Shown: piece by piece, positions 28,401-43,400 of the stretch
Layout of the letters: each line of letters opens with the position of its first letter
How positions within the stretch are numbered: position 1 is the first letter of the stretch
Assembly (NCBI GenBank): GCA_028023455.1
Contig: JAQFVV010012434.1
Location: 8,585,761 to 8,649,760, forward strand
From: Epiperipatus broadwayi
Lineage: Eukaryota > Onychophora > Udeonychophora > Euonychophora > Peripatidae
Length of the DNA: 64,000 bases
Reading direction: 5' to 3'
The notes under the pieces: model-generated
What the model was told of the DNA's origin: nothing
What the model saw: only the letters and a program-made list of their open reading frames with translations
Databases searched by the model: none
Position numbers and translations under genes: made by a program

Positions 28401-31400
28401 TTTAATACAAACTATCCTAATTAAACTTGCAATGCTAATAGATTTTAGAATTGATAGTTTTTGTTTATAATGAATGTTAATTGTTATTTATTAGATTTAT
28501 TTAATGTTAGACATGCGTAATATATAAATTATCATTACAAAAATAATGTTTTTTATTTTTATTAAAATCAGTTTATTTTAGTCTGAATAACTTGATTTTT
28601 TTTTTAAGATAACTTTCATGTTTTGTTTTAATGAAACTTAAGATTTTCTAAATATTTAGAAATAATTATTTGTATTTATTTTGGTACTATTTAGTCAAAA
28701 ATCATGATTTTTTTTTTTTTTAAATAGGGTAACTTGTGTATATTTAGCTTGTAAAGTAGAAGAGTTCAATGTATCAATTACCCAGTTTGTAGGAAATTTG
28801 AAAGGTGATTTAGAAAAGGCTGCTGACATCATTTTAAATAATGAATTATTATTGATGCAGCAACTTAATTATCATTTAACTATTTATAATTGTCATCGTC
28901 CGGTTGAAGGATTTTTAATTGATATTAAAGTAAGTTTACTTTTTTAATTCTGTGTTTATTAAACAGTTTTGTATTTGTCATTTTGCTGGAAAAAAATCTC
29001 TATTTTTCATTTACAGACAAGATTTCCAGCTCTCAGGAATGCAGAAAAACTTCGTCCGGGGATAGAAAAATTTATGGATAGAAGTCTTTTTACAGATGCT
29101 TGTTTGCTATATTCTCCTTCTCAGGTAATAATATAAAAATTAAAAATAAATTAAACTTGATGTTTAAATTAATATGTGTATGTATATTACATATTTGTAC
29201 TAATGATTAAGATGTAAACAATAAAAATAAGTAGATAAACTTGTATAGTAATTAGAGAAAAGTGTCCAATAATTTTTACTAGGCAGCCAACCAAGTAAAA
29301 TTACTAGTTTCAAACTATTAGTTTATAATTCAGATTAGATGCTAGCAATTTTGATTGACAATTATTTAATAATATCATTTATTCATTATTCACCATTTTC
29401 GAATTCACAATGAAATAACCATAGAACTCATAAGAAAAGTTCCTTCTTGGTTCATAGAAATTTTTAAAAAAAAATCTGTTTCACAATATACAAAGCAACT
29501 TAAAAAAATTGTTTTTCTTTCTAATGTGAGTACAATAATAAAAGGAAAGGTTTTAAGATTTTTAATTTAATTCAAGATTTTTTAAGTTTTAAATATTAAA
29601 ATGTTTTTATTATTAGTTTCTTAAAGTATTGTAATTATGATTAATCAGTAACAAAAGTTAAATTTCTGATAAATTCAAAATTTCAAAATCTTTTATCACA
29701 GAATGTAAATAGAAATGGTCGTAATAAAAAAAGTTAATATGTAAAAAAAAAAATATTTTCCCAGTCATAAAAATTGATCAAAATAGAGTTCTCTAAAGTG
29801 ATTTTTTGCATACAGTAATTTTTATTTGCTACACAAAAGAATTCTTGTTCTATAGTCATCATCATCAGTATGCATGTGTATGTTAAAATGCATAAACATA
29901 TAAAGCTAGAGAAATAGTTATAAACATTAGAGTGTTATATAGACATATAATATTAGAAAAAATAGCTACATACAATTTAATGAAAAATAAATAAAACTAA
30001 AACTTATCATACCAGTAAATAAAAAGAATTCTGGTTTACAAAAAGATTAATTTTAATCCAATAAAAAAACTTCAATTATATTCTTTAAATATCAAAAGAG
30101 AGAAATTAAAACTTAATACCTTAATAATAATTGAAAAGTAGATTTTACTTGTGCCAGATGCATCTACAGATGAACAAAATATGAAACAGTAACAGCAGGA
30201 TCCGAATGTATCAACAAACTAGAAAAAAAAAATTCTAATTATTAATCACATGAGCATATAGTCTAGGAGAGAAACCAAAGGACACTTTCTTGTGGAAGCT
30301 ACATGTGCTAACATTGATTTGCAACATCACAGTACTGAACATCATTGTGTGTTGCTTTAGATCACTTCTATGATGGAGAGACTTGCCTCCGGACATGCCC
30401 ATGCAAGTGTAGGAGCTATAACAGATCACACAGACCTTCATTATGATTTCTGTATGCCTTCGGTTTGTATATAGTTAATATGTACTTGTAAAATTAATAA
30501 TCTTATATAAAAGTTTATATTAGTTATATATGTGTAGGTATATAGTTCAGAGAAATATCAATTGGCAAAGTTGCAATTGAACCTTGTAACATGCTAGTAA
30601 GGGTAAACCATCACAGTTTAGGTATCAAATAGTCTGCTATATACAATCATCACTTGGTGAGTTTGATATCAGTGATGCAATTAATTGGTCTCTATGTTCA
30701 ACACATAGAGAAATGTCTCTTCATAAATAAAATTGAAGGTGATACAATTAAAGTAGCATCACTGCTATGTTTCCAGGCAAAGGAATAATAGAGATTGCTA
30801 ATAGGGTCTGTGAACCTGATATACCTGAGGATAATCTTTTCAATCAAGTAAAAGACCACTTGTCTAATTATTTTTGCTCACATCCGTCTGGGCACATTGC
30901 TCGGCTTCATTTCAGGAATCACCATCAGGACAGAAATGAAAACATTAAAGATTATGACATTGCTCTTTGGGACCTTGCAAAAAATTGACTATGATTCATT
31001 TGTAGATAAGATACTCCATGAGCAATTTCTATGGGAGATGGCAGTGACAGTTTAAAGCAATAATTGTTCATTGATAGTGAGATGAAATATAATGAAGCTA
31101 TAAAATGTGGTATAGTTCATGAATTGGTTCTTAAACAATCAAGAGAATTCATGGAGGTAAAAATCAAAAATAAGGTGCAAACAAATGTTTGTAAAATGTA
31201 TAAACCTGAGAGAAAGGTGTTTAGATACTTAAAACATAATAATAGTAGTCATAAAACCTGCTTTATTTGTTTTTGTTGTGGAAAAGCTAGCCATAAAGCC
31301 AGCAATTGTTTTCACAAAATTGAACATCGCAAATTCTATAACAAAGATTATATTGAAATGATTTGTGATAAAAAAATATGTGAATCTCAAAAAGACAGCA

Positions 31401-34400
31401 ACAGCAGCTGAGGTGTATTAAATAGAACAGGCAATCAAATAGCCAGTATAAAAAATATATCAATTACTGAATAGGCTAAAATTATGATACAGTTAAAATT
31501 ATGTGGCAAACCCATATATATATATATATAGAGATTGATAATGGAAGCAGCATATCTTTGATTTTGGTGTGTGAATGAACTTCCATAATTGCAAGTTGTA
31601 AAAAGCCACCTATAATTAAGAAAACTGAATTAAAAGTCTTAGATGGAAATGCTATTAAAATTAAAGGAATGGTTAAAACTCCTGTTAGTAGATTGAATGA
31701 TAAAACTATTCATTTACTCTATATATAATTTTTGGTTCAATAAAACCACTAATCAGACATGACTGGTTTAAACAATTGAGCATTACATTTACATTTGTTA
31801 AAAAGATTGAAATCTAGGAGAGGAAATTTTCCTAAATTGTTTTATCGGGGAGATGAAACCTATAACTTGCAAACCCTAAGATACCATTCGCCAGAAAAAA
31901 AAGATTGAGGAGGCAATTAACAAATTAGTTTATAATGGTATATTAGAACCTATGGAGAAATCTTATTGGACTACACTATTAGAAATCGTTACTCAACCTA
32001 AAGGTTATATTTCATTGTGCAGTGATTATCTCATATCTGTTAATAAAACAATCAATAAATGTGTATAACCTGTATAATTCTTGACAAATAATTGCTTTAT
32101 TGCAGAAATTAATTGTTTTCGCAAAATTAAATCTTAATTCAGCATTTCCCCAGATTCGGTGACAAATAAAACTTCAGAAATGTTAACCATTCACGTAGGA
32201 TTATTTAAGCGCAAATGACTTCCATTTGGAATAACTTCTGGATCTACTATTTTCAATTGAAAATTGAGATTCTTAATGGATTTGAGGGCATTTTATCATT
32301 TTTTTATATTTTAGTTACCACTATAATAAATTTATAATTACCACTATAATGGAAAATGAACTAAGAATTTGAATGTATAACATATGCAAAAAAATTGTAT
32401 GAATTTGGAACATAATTGAACATCCAAAAATGTATTTGGAAGGTAAGTGAAATAAAATTTTTAGAGCAGATTTTTTCAAATAGGGCCATGTCTCCATCTC
32501 CCAAAAAAGTCATAGCTGTACCTGAAGTCCCATACCTAATAACATAAAACAATTAAAGCTTTTTTCGGTCTTATAAATTATTTTGAGAAATTTTTTGAAG
32601 AGTAAAGATCATGTAGCCAGACCTTTGTAAGATTTACTAAGAAAGAACCAGAAATGTAACTGAGAATCAATGCAAGAGCAAGCATTTTTGCATACCAAAT
32701 CACCTCTAAATAAATTACGTGTTCATTATAACTTACACTTACAATAATATATCTGAATTTGGAGATGGCACAATAATATGTCATTTAACACATACAGTTG
32801 AACAGCCTATTGTGTATTCTTCACATACTTTATTCAAAGCTGAAAAAAATTACAATCAATTGGACAAGGAACCTCTTGCTATATTGTTTGGAGTTTGTAA
32901 ATTTCATCAATATCTATATAGACATAGATTTACAATTGTAATCGGCCATAAATCTTTTACTAGGAATTTTAGAAAGCACACAAGTTCATGAGCATCTTAG
33001 GCCTTGCATGCTAAGATAGCTATAATACTATCTGGTTATGAATTTGTATTCGAATATAGAAAGGGAAATTTAATTGGTCATGCCGGCACGCTATCCCAAT
33101 TGCCAGATGAGACTGATAGTGATGGAAAAAGAAATTGAATTATATAGATATGCTTAAGTCACTAGTTCTTAATATCAAACTAACTTGTGGGACAGAGAAA
33201 GATGATGACTACCAGTAGATTATAAGCCAAATCTGAGCAGGTTGAGCTAATAAGCATCCAATAATTCTTCATAAAAGGTTATTGAATGCTCATAATAAAA
33301 TATCAATTTGCAAAGTTTGTTTTCTCATTTGTGATCACATTTTAATTCTAGTTAAGAATAAAGACTTAATTTTGCAATTTTTGCATGAAGGTCACCTATG
33401 CAATGTCAAAATAAAAGCTTTTGCCCTTAGCTACTTACAATGGCTGAATGTTAATTATGATATCGAAAATGTCATTAAAAAATTGTGATAATTGTCAATC
33501 ATGTGCTAGGCTGCCACCTAAAAAATTTGAGGTATGATCCAAAGCATTAAGAGCATGGAGGCATATATCCACATCGATTACACTGGCCCATTTAATGGAT
33601 ATTTATTTTTTGTTGTTGTCGACTCATACTCAAGATGGACAAAATACAAATAAATTTAAGAACACTAGTTCTTAAAACAGGCAAAACTCTCCAGACAGTA
33701 GTGCCACTCAGTGCAAGCCAGAGTAATCAATGGATGTCAGAAGGCTTGTGCATAAAATCCCTATCTAGTGCTTACTCATCCAATATCCTCAAACTAGTTT
33801 TTGGCTTATGGCCTTTGTCAGTGAGGAACCTTGGATCTGAGAGCACTGCATCTAGATCTGAGAGCACTGCACCTAGATCTTAGGATCCTAAGATCTAAGT
33901 GCAGTGCTCTCAGATCCAAGGCTCCTCACTGACGAAGACCACAAGCCAAAAACTAGTCTGGGAATATTGAATGAATAGGCACTAGATAGGAATTTTATGC
34001 ATAAGCCTTCTGGCATCCATTGATTACTCTGGCTTGCACTGAGTGGCACTACTGCATGGAGAGTTTTGCCTGTTTTAATAACAATTATGAGCAAGCATAA
34101 CAAATGGTGATCATGTGATGTTTAGTGGTTTAACATTAGTTCTAAGAAGACAATCAAGAAATTACATGAAATTTTTTTTACATCATCGTGTTCCTGAAAC
34201 TTTAGTTTCTGACAATGGAACCAGATTCACATTGGACAAATTCAAATAATATATAAAAGAATGAGGAATAAAATACATACAGCCCATACTACCGTCAGTC
34301 AAATAGGTTGGTGAAAAAGCTGCCCAACATTTAAAATAATCAATAAGCAAATTGGGAAAAATGAAAATACAGGAAGCAGTTTATACTTCATTTCTACATC

Positions 34401-37400
34401 AGCATTCAATTGCAGCTGTTAAATAAGGAAAATCACCTATAGAATTATGCTTAGTTTGCAAATGCATACCAAGTTGTCAAATGTTATACCTTGTGGGGAT
34501 TATAGTAAACAAGAATCTACTATGCTAAGTTTGCACCAAGTGAACAAATGTGGGTCCAAAATAGTCTAAATAAATTTTGGACATAAGCAATAGTAAAATG
34601 ACATCTATCAAAAGTATGATTGTTTGTACAATTGAAGACAAACTATCACAACCCATAAATCAATTGTGAAAAGATGAGAGTATAGATTTAATACTAGTAA
34701 TATTTAAAGAAACTGATTCTGACCCAGAATGTCAAACTGAGAAACCTAAACAAGAACTCAAGGAAAATTAAAAATGTGTGACAGAAAATACTACCACAAA
34801 AGAATCTTATGTAGATGTTAATCCACCTCCTGATTAGTTTAAAATAAAAAGATACTGAATCACCTTTATGACTTCATTCTAACTTCAAAGAAAATCTAAA
34901 TCTATAAAATTGAGGGAAATGTGTTATGTATGTGTACGTTAAAAAACATACATATTTGTAAAGCTAGAGAAATAATTCTAAACATCAGGTGTTATATATA
35001 TATACATGTATGTTGAAATACACATATAAAGTTATAAAAAATAGGGTTGTTTTACAATAGCGTGTTGAAACCACCAGAAGGCGTTATTTCTATGATAGCG
35101 CATAGAAATATGCCATTTAGGTGGCCTCCACTATCGAACGTTCTATTTCTAATGCGTAAGCCTAGAAATAGTCCATTGATACGGGGGGTGGCTGCTGTGT
35201 CTATTTCTATGCTAATGCACAGAAACGACATTTAATCTGCCGCAGAAGCTACCGTGTCCGCTTATAGCTCAGATTTGGGCTAAGCATTTTTGGATGTGCG
35301 ATCACATTTCACTTTTGGCTACAGTATTGTCTGAGGGTGGCTGGAATTCCGATTGTCAAAACTATTTTAATATTCATTAAGACCACCTCCCACTCTATCT
35401 GCATGTTTTAGGAAGGTCTACTAACAATTATGAGCTGAGTCTCATGCTTCCCTAGCCCCCATTTCCTGCTGAAAAAATTGGGCAAGTGTAGATGCAAGTG
35501 CGATTTCTATCAAATCATGCTCTGTCACGTTTCATGTGAGAACAACTGCGAGCTGAATCAAATGGCTGAAATAGGAAACTTTCCGAATGTCAAAGAAAGA
35601 ACCAAATTCTCTGACTGCTGGAACCGGGTTATCAAACAAAACAGCTTGAAGCTGCATACGTCCTGTTTATCCTGAAGAGCCCAAAAAGTTGTTTTTAATT
35701 GCTGTATATATTTATGTTTTTGGTAATTACCATCAAAACTTTGTCAACCTTCGAGTTTTTTGCGTTCCGTTCTGTTAGCAATTGGAAACACCCTCCCACC
35801 CCCCTTTCCCCCCTCTCCCAAAGTTTGACTTTGGCTTGTAAATGTTACCGTTAAATGGAAATAGATTTATTTATAATTTATAAAAATAAAACAAAAAAAA
35901 GGAAGAAGAATCTGATTTTCTTGTCGTAGAATACCGAACCGAAAATATAAGGGTTTAATGAGAAGAATAAAAAAAAAGTGGTAACTACTTTTTAAAGTTC
36001 ATTTTTAATTGATGTATTTTTTTTTGGGGTTGCCAAAATTGATTTGATAGCCGCCGTACTTTTTAAATGTGATAAACAACAACAAAAAAAAAACATAAAA
36101 ATACATAGACCGAAAAAAAAAAAACCCTGGCCCCCGAAAATATAAATAATGAAAAGAATAAAAAAAAAATTTAAGTACTTTTTTGTAAATTCATTTTTTT
36201 TATTTTTTTTTTTTGCATTTTTATTTGATATTACTTTTATAAATGTGATACAAAAAACCAAAGCCAAAAAAAAAAAAAACCAGCCCTGGCAACATTATAT
36301 TTATCTTTGTTTACAAACAAACCACACCCTTCGGCGGTTTCAACATGCTATTATAAAACAACCAAAAATAGCTACATAAAATTTAGTAAAAAATAAGTAA
36401 AATTAAAACTTTGTCAAATTAGTAAATAAAAAGAATCCAGATTTACAAAAAAGATTAATTATAACCCAATGAACTTCATTCCAGTAGATTCTTTAAAGTC
36501 TCAAAAGAGATGTGTTAATTGAATTTAGACAAAATCTAACTAAAAGTAATTAATTTAAACAATTAAAAAGTAGAAGATTTTACTTATACAGGAAGCATTT
36601 ACAGATAAAAAAAAATTTACAATGTCAGCAGGATCTAGATGGATTAACTAATTAGAAAAAGAATTATAATATTTAATCAAGAGAGCATAGAGTCTAAAAG
36701 AGAAACCAAGTGACATTTGCTCATGGAAGTTACATGTGCTAACATTCACTTGCAACACCAGTGTTGGATGTCATGTGTAGTGCTTTAGATTGCTTCTATC
36801 ACAAAGAGACTTGTTCCAGATGTGTCAAAGTCGGTCTATGAACTTTAACAGATTGCACTGATCTTTATTATGATTTTTGTATGTCTTTGGAGTTATAGAT
36901 AGTTAAGTTGTACATAGTTTTAAAATATATATTTGTAAAATTAATAATCATATAAATGTTTTTCTTAGTTACATATTAAATCATATTCACAAATTGCTGC
37001 AGTTTTATTAATTTTACTAGAGGAAAAAATTTATAAGCATATGTTTGCTCTGAAATATAGGGATTGTTCAGATAAATAGTATATATTTTAGTCTTATATG
37101 TAAATAATAAAATTGAATCATATATATATATATCATTTTTAGCTGGCTCTTACTGCAGTACTTGTCAGTGCAAGTAGATTGGGTGAAAATATAGATAGGT
37201 AAGTTCACTAAATATATATATTTTGTGATATACACATGCCATCATTTATAGCTCCCTTTATAATTTATGAGAAAAATAAATAAAACAATTGAAGGTTTTA
37301 TGTTTAATAAATTTGTTTATTAATTTGAATAAAAGTGGAGTGAATGAATACTTTATTTATTAAATTTAAAAAAATGAAATATTTTTTATCACTTATATCT

Positions 37401-40400
37401 AATGATAACAATGCCTTATTAAAATTAGAAGAAAGTTAATTATATGTTCACGATGGGCTAGTGTTTAAAAAAAAATAAAAGGCTACATCATTTTTTTTGT
37501 TGGTTGCCAAGTGATAAGCAGTTCAGAAGGAAATATATATACTTTTTTTAAAAAAACTTTATGTTTTTCTTTCGCATAGTTTTTTATCAATAGATTTTTG
37601 ATTTGTAGCAAAGCAAGGATATACTTATGAGTAGAAAATTACCTAGGAGGAAAGAAACACAAATTTCCCCTCTTTTTATATCTTTATGATTAAAACGGAA
37701 TGATTAACAACAAATATGCCAACTGCTATGAAGGTCAGTCCAATAGATTGTAACATCAACAAGAGGAATAATTGGATATCATCTCATGATTAAAATGTTT
37801 ATGGATCCCTATGTTTGTGTTTTGCTAGAATGGATATGCCAAAGGAAATGTTGCAGGATAAGAAAGCTTATGTCAAAGTTACATATATGCTTATACTTGG
37901 TAACAGATGCTCCCTGACAAATTTCTTAGAATTATTTACTCAGATGGCTTCCATTTATCAATAATAGTTAAAAATATAATGGCAACTTTTGATAAATATC
38001 AAAAAAATATTTTCTCTTTATTAATAATCTTAATTATAAAGCAATTTTATTTTCTTCTATCATTTAATATGCACTTCAATAAAAAAAAATATCAAGCAAG
38101 TTAGGCTTAAATTAATTATTAATGTTTTTACAAAACCATTCAAAATTTAAAAATATAACTAATATTTCATATAATTTAGTTCAAAATTATAAAATAACTT
38201 TCATTATAAAAGCATTGCTTGATTTTGAAATATGAGATATTTTCTTTAAAATGAGAACAATAATAACATTAAAATTTCATTACATTTTTGGGGTGTGTGT
38301 GTGTGGGTATAAGAAAAACTCTGCAGTTAACCCTTTATGACTTGACTGCATATGTTAATAATTTTAATTATAGATTGTAATTAAGTTATTTGTTTTAACC
38401 ACCTCATTGAGTTAATGTGTACATTAATGCATTTATATTTATTATTAATTTAAGTATCTGCTGATTGACCTATCACACAAATCATTCTATTATGTGAAAT
38501 CATATTATTACACAATTTATTTTATTATTAAGATATTTAATTCTATATCCCATACTATGTCTTATCAGCAAATAAATGATCACTTATTGAATTTTCTTTT
38601 CTTTGCCAAAGAAAAACATTTAACTCTGGACCCATTGGCACCTTACAAATTCATGAGTCCATTGTAGATGTAAATCTAAACTATCATAGAGCCATTTGTG
38701 GATTAATTTATTTGTTTATTTATTAGTCATTTCTTTATTTGCTTAAGTAAAACATTTATTCAGTATATTTTAGATTATCAAAATATTTAGTGCATAATTG
38801 GAGAAAATTACTTAATTCTATAATTTTATTTATTACATATGATTGCTCAAATCCATGAGACACTTGTAGGCCATCTAGCCCTGCTCCATTATAATATTGT
38901 CTATTATATTTGTGATTATCCAATTCTACAAGTTATTCAGTGAGCTGTCAGTTTGATTTTATCCATATTGTTGTTGGTCAGTTTTCACTTCCCATAGTAT
39001 TTATTATTGTTGATGATAAGTATTTTATTGTTCCATTATATTTCTAGCTTGCTCAAATAAGTGAGAATTTATAAGTCAAGCAGCTTTTCATCCATTATCA
39101 ATTACATTTTGGGCTTGTCTATTAGAGGAATATTGCTATTTATGAGACAATGTTGCTTTATTAGCATTGTTTTTTTATTTTACAATATATATATATATGT
39201 GTAATATGGGAGGTGGAAAGATATTTTTTAATGATGACTTATAATTGTTAATACAACATGATATATATTTACTTACATAAAATGCTTATCACCTTTTTTA
39301 ATCCTGTTTAAATAATGTTGCACATAAAAAAATAATGATATCATATTAGTTATTATTTACATCTGTCTATTATATGAATAGAATTTCTTTGAAATATTTT
39401 ATTTAGTTTTTTGAGCTTTTTAATGGCACTTTCAATATTGAATCTTTAAAACATGCCATGCATTGCTTCCAGATCCAAGACTCCTCACTGACGAAAACCA
39501 TAAGCTAGATAATAGTCTAGGGATATTGGGTAGATAGGCACTAGATAAGAATTATAATGCACAATCTTCTAGCATTTATTGGTTACTAGAATTTGCACCC
39601 AAATGGCACTGTTGCATGGAAAAATGTGTTAATATTTTTTATTTTCAATATTGTAATGATGGAATCCATTTATCATTTTTGTTCTCTGTTCTAATGAATA
39701 AAATTATCTCATAATCTGGACAGGATATGGCAATTTCAATGTGACATTTATTCTGTAATCAGAAGTTTAAATTTAATCTGATTAGGTATCTACATGTTTG
39801 TTTTTATTTTTTATCTACGGTATCCTCAAAGTTTTTGTTGGTGTCAAAAGTCAAAAACATCAATACTATTTTTATATTTCTTAATTGACCAACTTTAATA
39901 TTCATAGCTAGAGGCAGGAAATATTATAGCTTGCACTTGTGATCTTCATTTTGCTAAAATATGTTTCTACATATAATTCTATAATGAATTTTTGGACTAC
40001 TTGATATTTTTTTGTTGATAAAGAATCCAAGGAAGCAAAAACTGTCACTAACTTCTCTGTCTTCACTATCAGTTTTAAAGTCAGATGCTGTTTCTGGTGT
40101 CATAATCTTTGTCTTCTTTATATTTTACTATAATTCCTTCACCTTTTCATTGTTTAAAAATATAAATTATATTGATCTAATAGTGTTGATTTGAAATCAA
40201 GTTTAATATATTTTTAATTATTTAATTAGATCTACTTATTCGTTAAAATAAAAAGAGAGAGAAATCTTTTCTGGCTTTCAGCATTTTTTAATTGTAACTA
40301 ATCAACTGTTGCTGAAATCTTCATCTTATATTTCATTTGAAAATGTAATATTTATCAGAGATCACTTTTATCTCATTCATTAAATTTTGTTATAGGATTT

Positions 40401-43400
40401 TTAAATGTTGTATGACTCAATAACACATTTTAAAGTAAATTGCTTTAAGGAGAGCAGATTATTGTTGATGATAACAATAGTATCCTGTTGTAAACTCTCT
40501 CTGCCTCTTTGTGTAGAGATTTTAATGTAATATTATGTTTTACATATAACTGAAAAGATAGAATCATTTTTTCTCTTATTGCAATTATTTCTGAAGACTG
40601 ACAAGAATATATTCTGGCAAATGTTAAAGGTAGTCTTTTTTTTTTAATTTTTCAATGCTTTCTTTGAAATATTGAAAAAGAATATTCTGTGTATCATTAT
40701 CCAAAATTTTAAATATAAGATTTATCAAAATGATTTGCTTCTGCTCATATTGCTCAGTGCATAGTAGTAGCAGTCAGATTTTGTAAATATATATTTTTAG
40801 TTTTTCTCAATCCATTTTATAGTCTGTGATTTTATTTTTAGAGAATAAATGAAAGGATTAATAGAATTATCAAAAATAATTTGAATCATTTGTATAATTG
40901 TCACTATACTGAATAGTATTGAACACAGCTCTTTTTTTCTGTTAGAAACAATCTTAATTGATTGGTTGAATGTTGTTTTATCATGTAATGAATTTGTATA
41001 AAAATATGGTTATGTCATTCATTTTGTGTGTTATTTTGTCATTTTTATTTTTGAAATAAAAACCCATTAGAATTACAGTATTTTTAATAGAATTATAATA
41101 TTTGTTGGGATCATGTACTTATGGTTCATACTGCAATTACAAGTATTATTAATGCTTCGACTTAATTTTTATTTTGTTACTAAAAATTATCTGTGTGTAG
41201 AATAATTACAATTGTTTTATCATGGACATAATTTAATATCTATAGGCAAATATTCACAATTTTTAATAATTTTCTATTTATTTATGATTAAATGATAAAA
41301 ATATCTGCACTTATTACTGATTTAGATTAAGAAACCTATACTCGAAGTGTGGCTTAAAATCAATTATATTAAAAGTAAATGGATATCTTCTAATAGTAAC
41401 ATTAAACTTTAAATCAAATTATTAGATTCAATATATTGACATATAATACAATTATAGTTACAGTGGTAAAGCTTTAGTGATTGAGTAGACAATGTGATAA
41501 AATAAACATTAGGATAAAACTTGATTGGAGGATGGAACGCAGTGACACCACATTACATTGATGGAAATTTATTTCAGTCACTTAGAATTTATTTAGTTTA
41601 TTTTATCAATGGGCAAGTAAATTTTACTTGTTTGTTTTTGAAAACTTTAATTAAGTAGAGAAAAAAGAATGCTAAAATCCCTTATTATGATTGAATATAT
41701 GTATTAATTTTAACAATATTTTTATTCTAATAAATAAATTAAAATTTAAAAAAAAAAAATAATGTTCATTTTAATTTTTTAATAACATGTCAATAAAATT
41801 TGTATTGTTTATGGCTATATTCATAAAAATTAATTGCAAGATATGATAAGGCTGACAGAGTTGCACAAGGTTTTGGGTTATAGTGCCTATGTACAGATAT
41901 TTCTTATTTGGCTTAAAGAAGTTCCTTTACTTTGTAATCATCTGGCTGATATAAAAATCATATATTTATCATTGATCTTTTGGACAAAAGTCCAATAATT
42001 AATATAAAATTGTAATTTGAAAATTGTCCTGTAATGGGGTTGATTATTTGTCATGTCCATTGAATTTTTTTGAGTGATTTTAAACTACAGTGTATTGAAG
42101 TTGTAGAGAAATAAAGTTGGATGCCTAATTGCATTATTGTTTTTATAAACTGTTTGTGTCAATTAATAGTTTACAGTGAAATTCTTTGTGTTATTTTTTT
42201 TTTTTGACCAATTAAAGATTGAGATTCTGGTATGCCGTTAATTACGTAATAAGTAAAGATTATTTATATGTACATATATAGTATCATATGATCACTATCT
42301 TATACTAGCATATAATTGTTTATAAACAAAACTCTCCATACAGTATTGCCACTCTGTGCCAACCAGAGTAATCAATGAATGCCAGAAGGCTTGTGCATAA
42401 AATCCCAATCTAATCCCTACTCATCCAAAGCTCCTCACTGACGATGGCCACAAGCCAGAAACTAGTCTGGGGATATTGGATGAATAGGCATTAGATAGGG
42501 ATTTTATGCACAAGCCTTCTGACATTCATTGATTACTCTGGTTGGCACAGGGTGGCAATACTGTGTGGAGAGTTTTGCTTTGTTTACATATATAGTATGA
42601 GAAGTGCAGCTGATTGCAATATAATGGAGGTTGAGACAAGATTTTGCTAATAAAAATGCTAAAAAAAAATTGAAAATATACTTTTTTTATTATTGTTATA
42701 ATTTGTAAACCAATCACATTAAAGTATTAGTATAACAAGCAGAGCCATGATATATATTTAATATATTCCTGTGAAAAATTGACTGATTTTCTCTCAAAGC
42801 TGCCTGAAGTGCCATTTTTGAATTAATACATATGTTACATAGTGGTAATTTAATTATTCACCACAAAAAAATTTTAAATCCTTGTATGTTTGGATCATAA
42901 TCATCTTCAGTACTCTGTCTGCTACCATAAAATCTTGCAAATCTCTTGAAAACTTTTATGTGGTAAATGCCTTCAAAGCCATGCATAGTTTTATTAAGGG
43001 ATTTCACATGTTTCAGTAGCAGTTTTATTCATTTAAAACAAAATTTAATATTAGCATGTTTCATCATGGGTTATAGTCCGAAACACTGCCACATTTTATG
43101 TTGTAACTCATGATCCGGCCATATTAGTATTTTAAAATTTTTGTAATGAATAGCTACATGGTGTTGTTTATAGAATTATAGAATATATGAATTGATTCAA
43201 AGATGGCTCTATTGACAGCTTAGAAAGAGAAAAGCAATCATTTTTTTACTGGAACACAGTGTCACATGATCACATTTCCTATACTAGCACATTAATTGTT
43301 GATAAACAGAGCAAAACTCTCCATACAGTATTGCCACCTGTGCTAAACAGAGTAATCAATGGATGCCAGAAGGCTTGTGCATAAAATCCCTATCCAATGC

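Larger units (their letters stand above)
29870..36975 (+). mobile_element. Ty3/gypsy LTR retrotransposon, complete but dead, with two nested insertions
   Basis: Two homologous LTRs (about 29870-30535 and about 34921-36975) enclose gag and pol remains in the order gag, protease, reverse transcriptase, RNase H, integrase, which is the Ty3/gypsy order. The element has the same orientation as cyclin H and fills most of intron 5. A family P repeat sits in the integrase (33673-34131) and a 1.3 kb DNA transposon in the 3' LTR (35045-36363). Stops and frameshifts occur in every domain. LTR ends are approximate because both copies have drifted, and no clear target duplication could be read. No envelope-like frame was seen between integrase and the 3' LTR. 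Confidence 0.9.

Noticed and set aside
33635-34103. Two opposite open frames with nearly the same protein sequence
   Set aside because: They are mirror readings of the two arms of the family P palindrome.
35992-36379. Lys/Phe-rich open frames on both strands
   Set aside because: Homopolymer A and T runs in the tandem repeats of the nested transposon; no domain.
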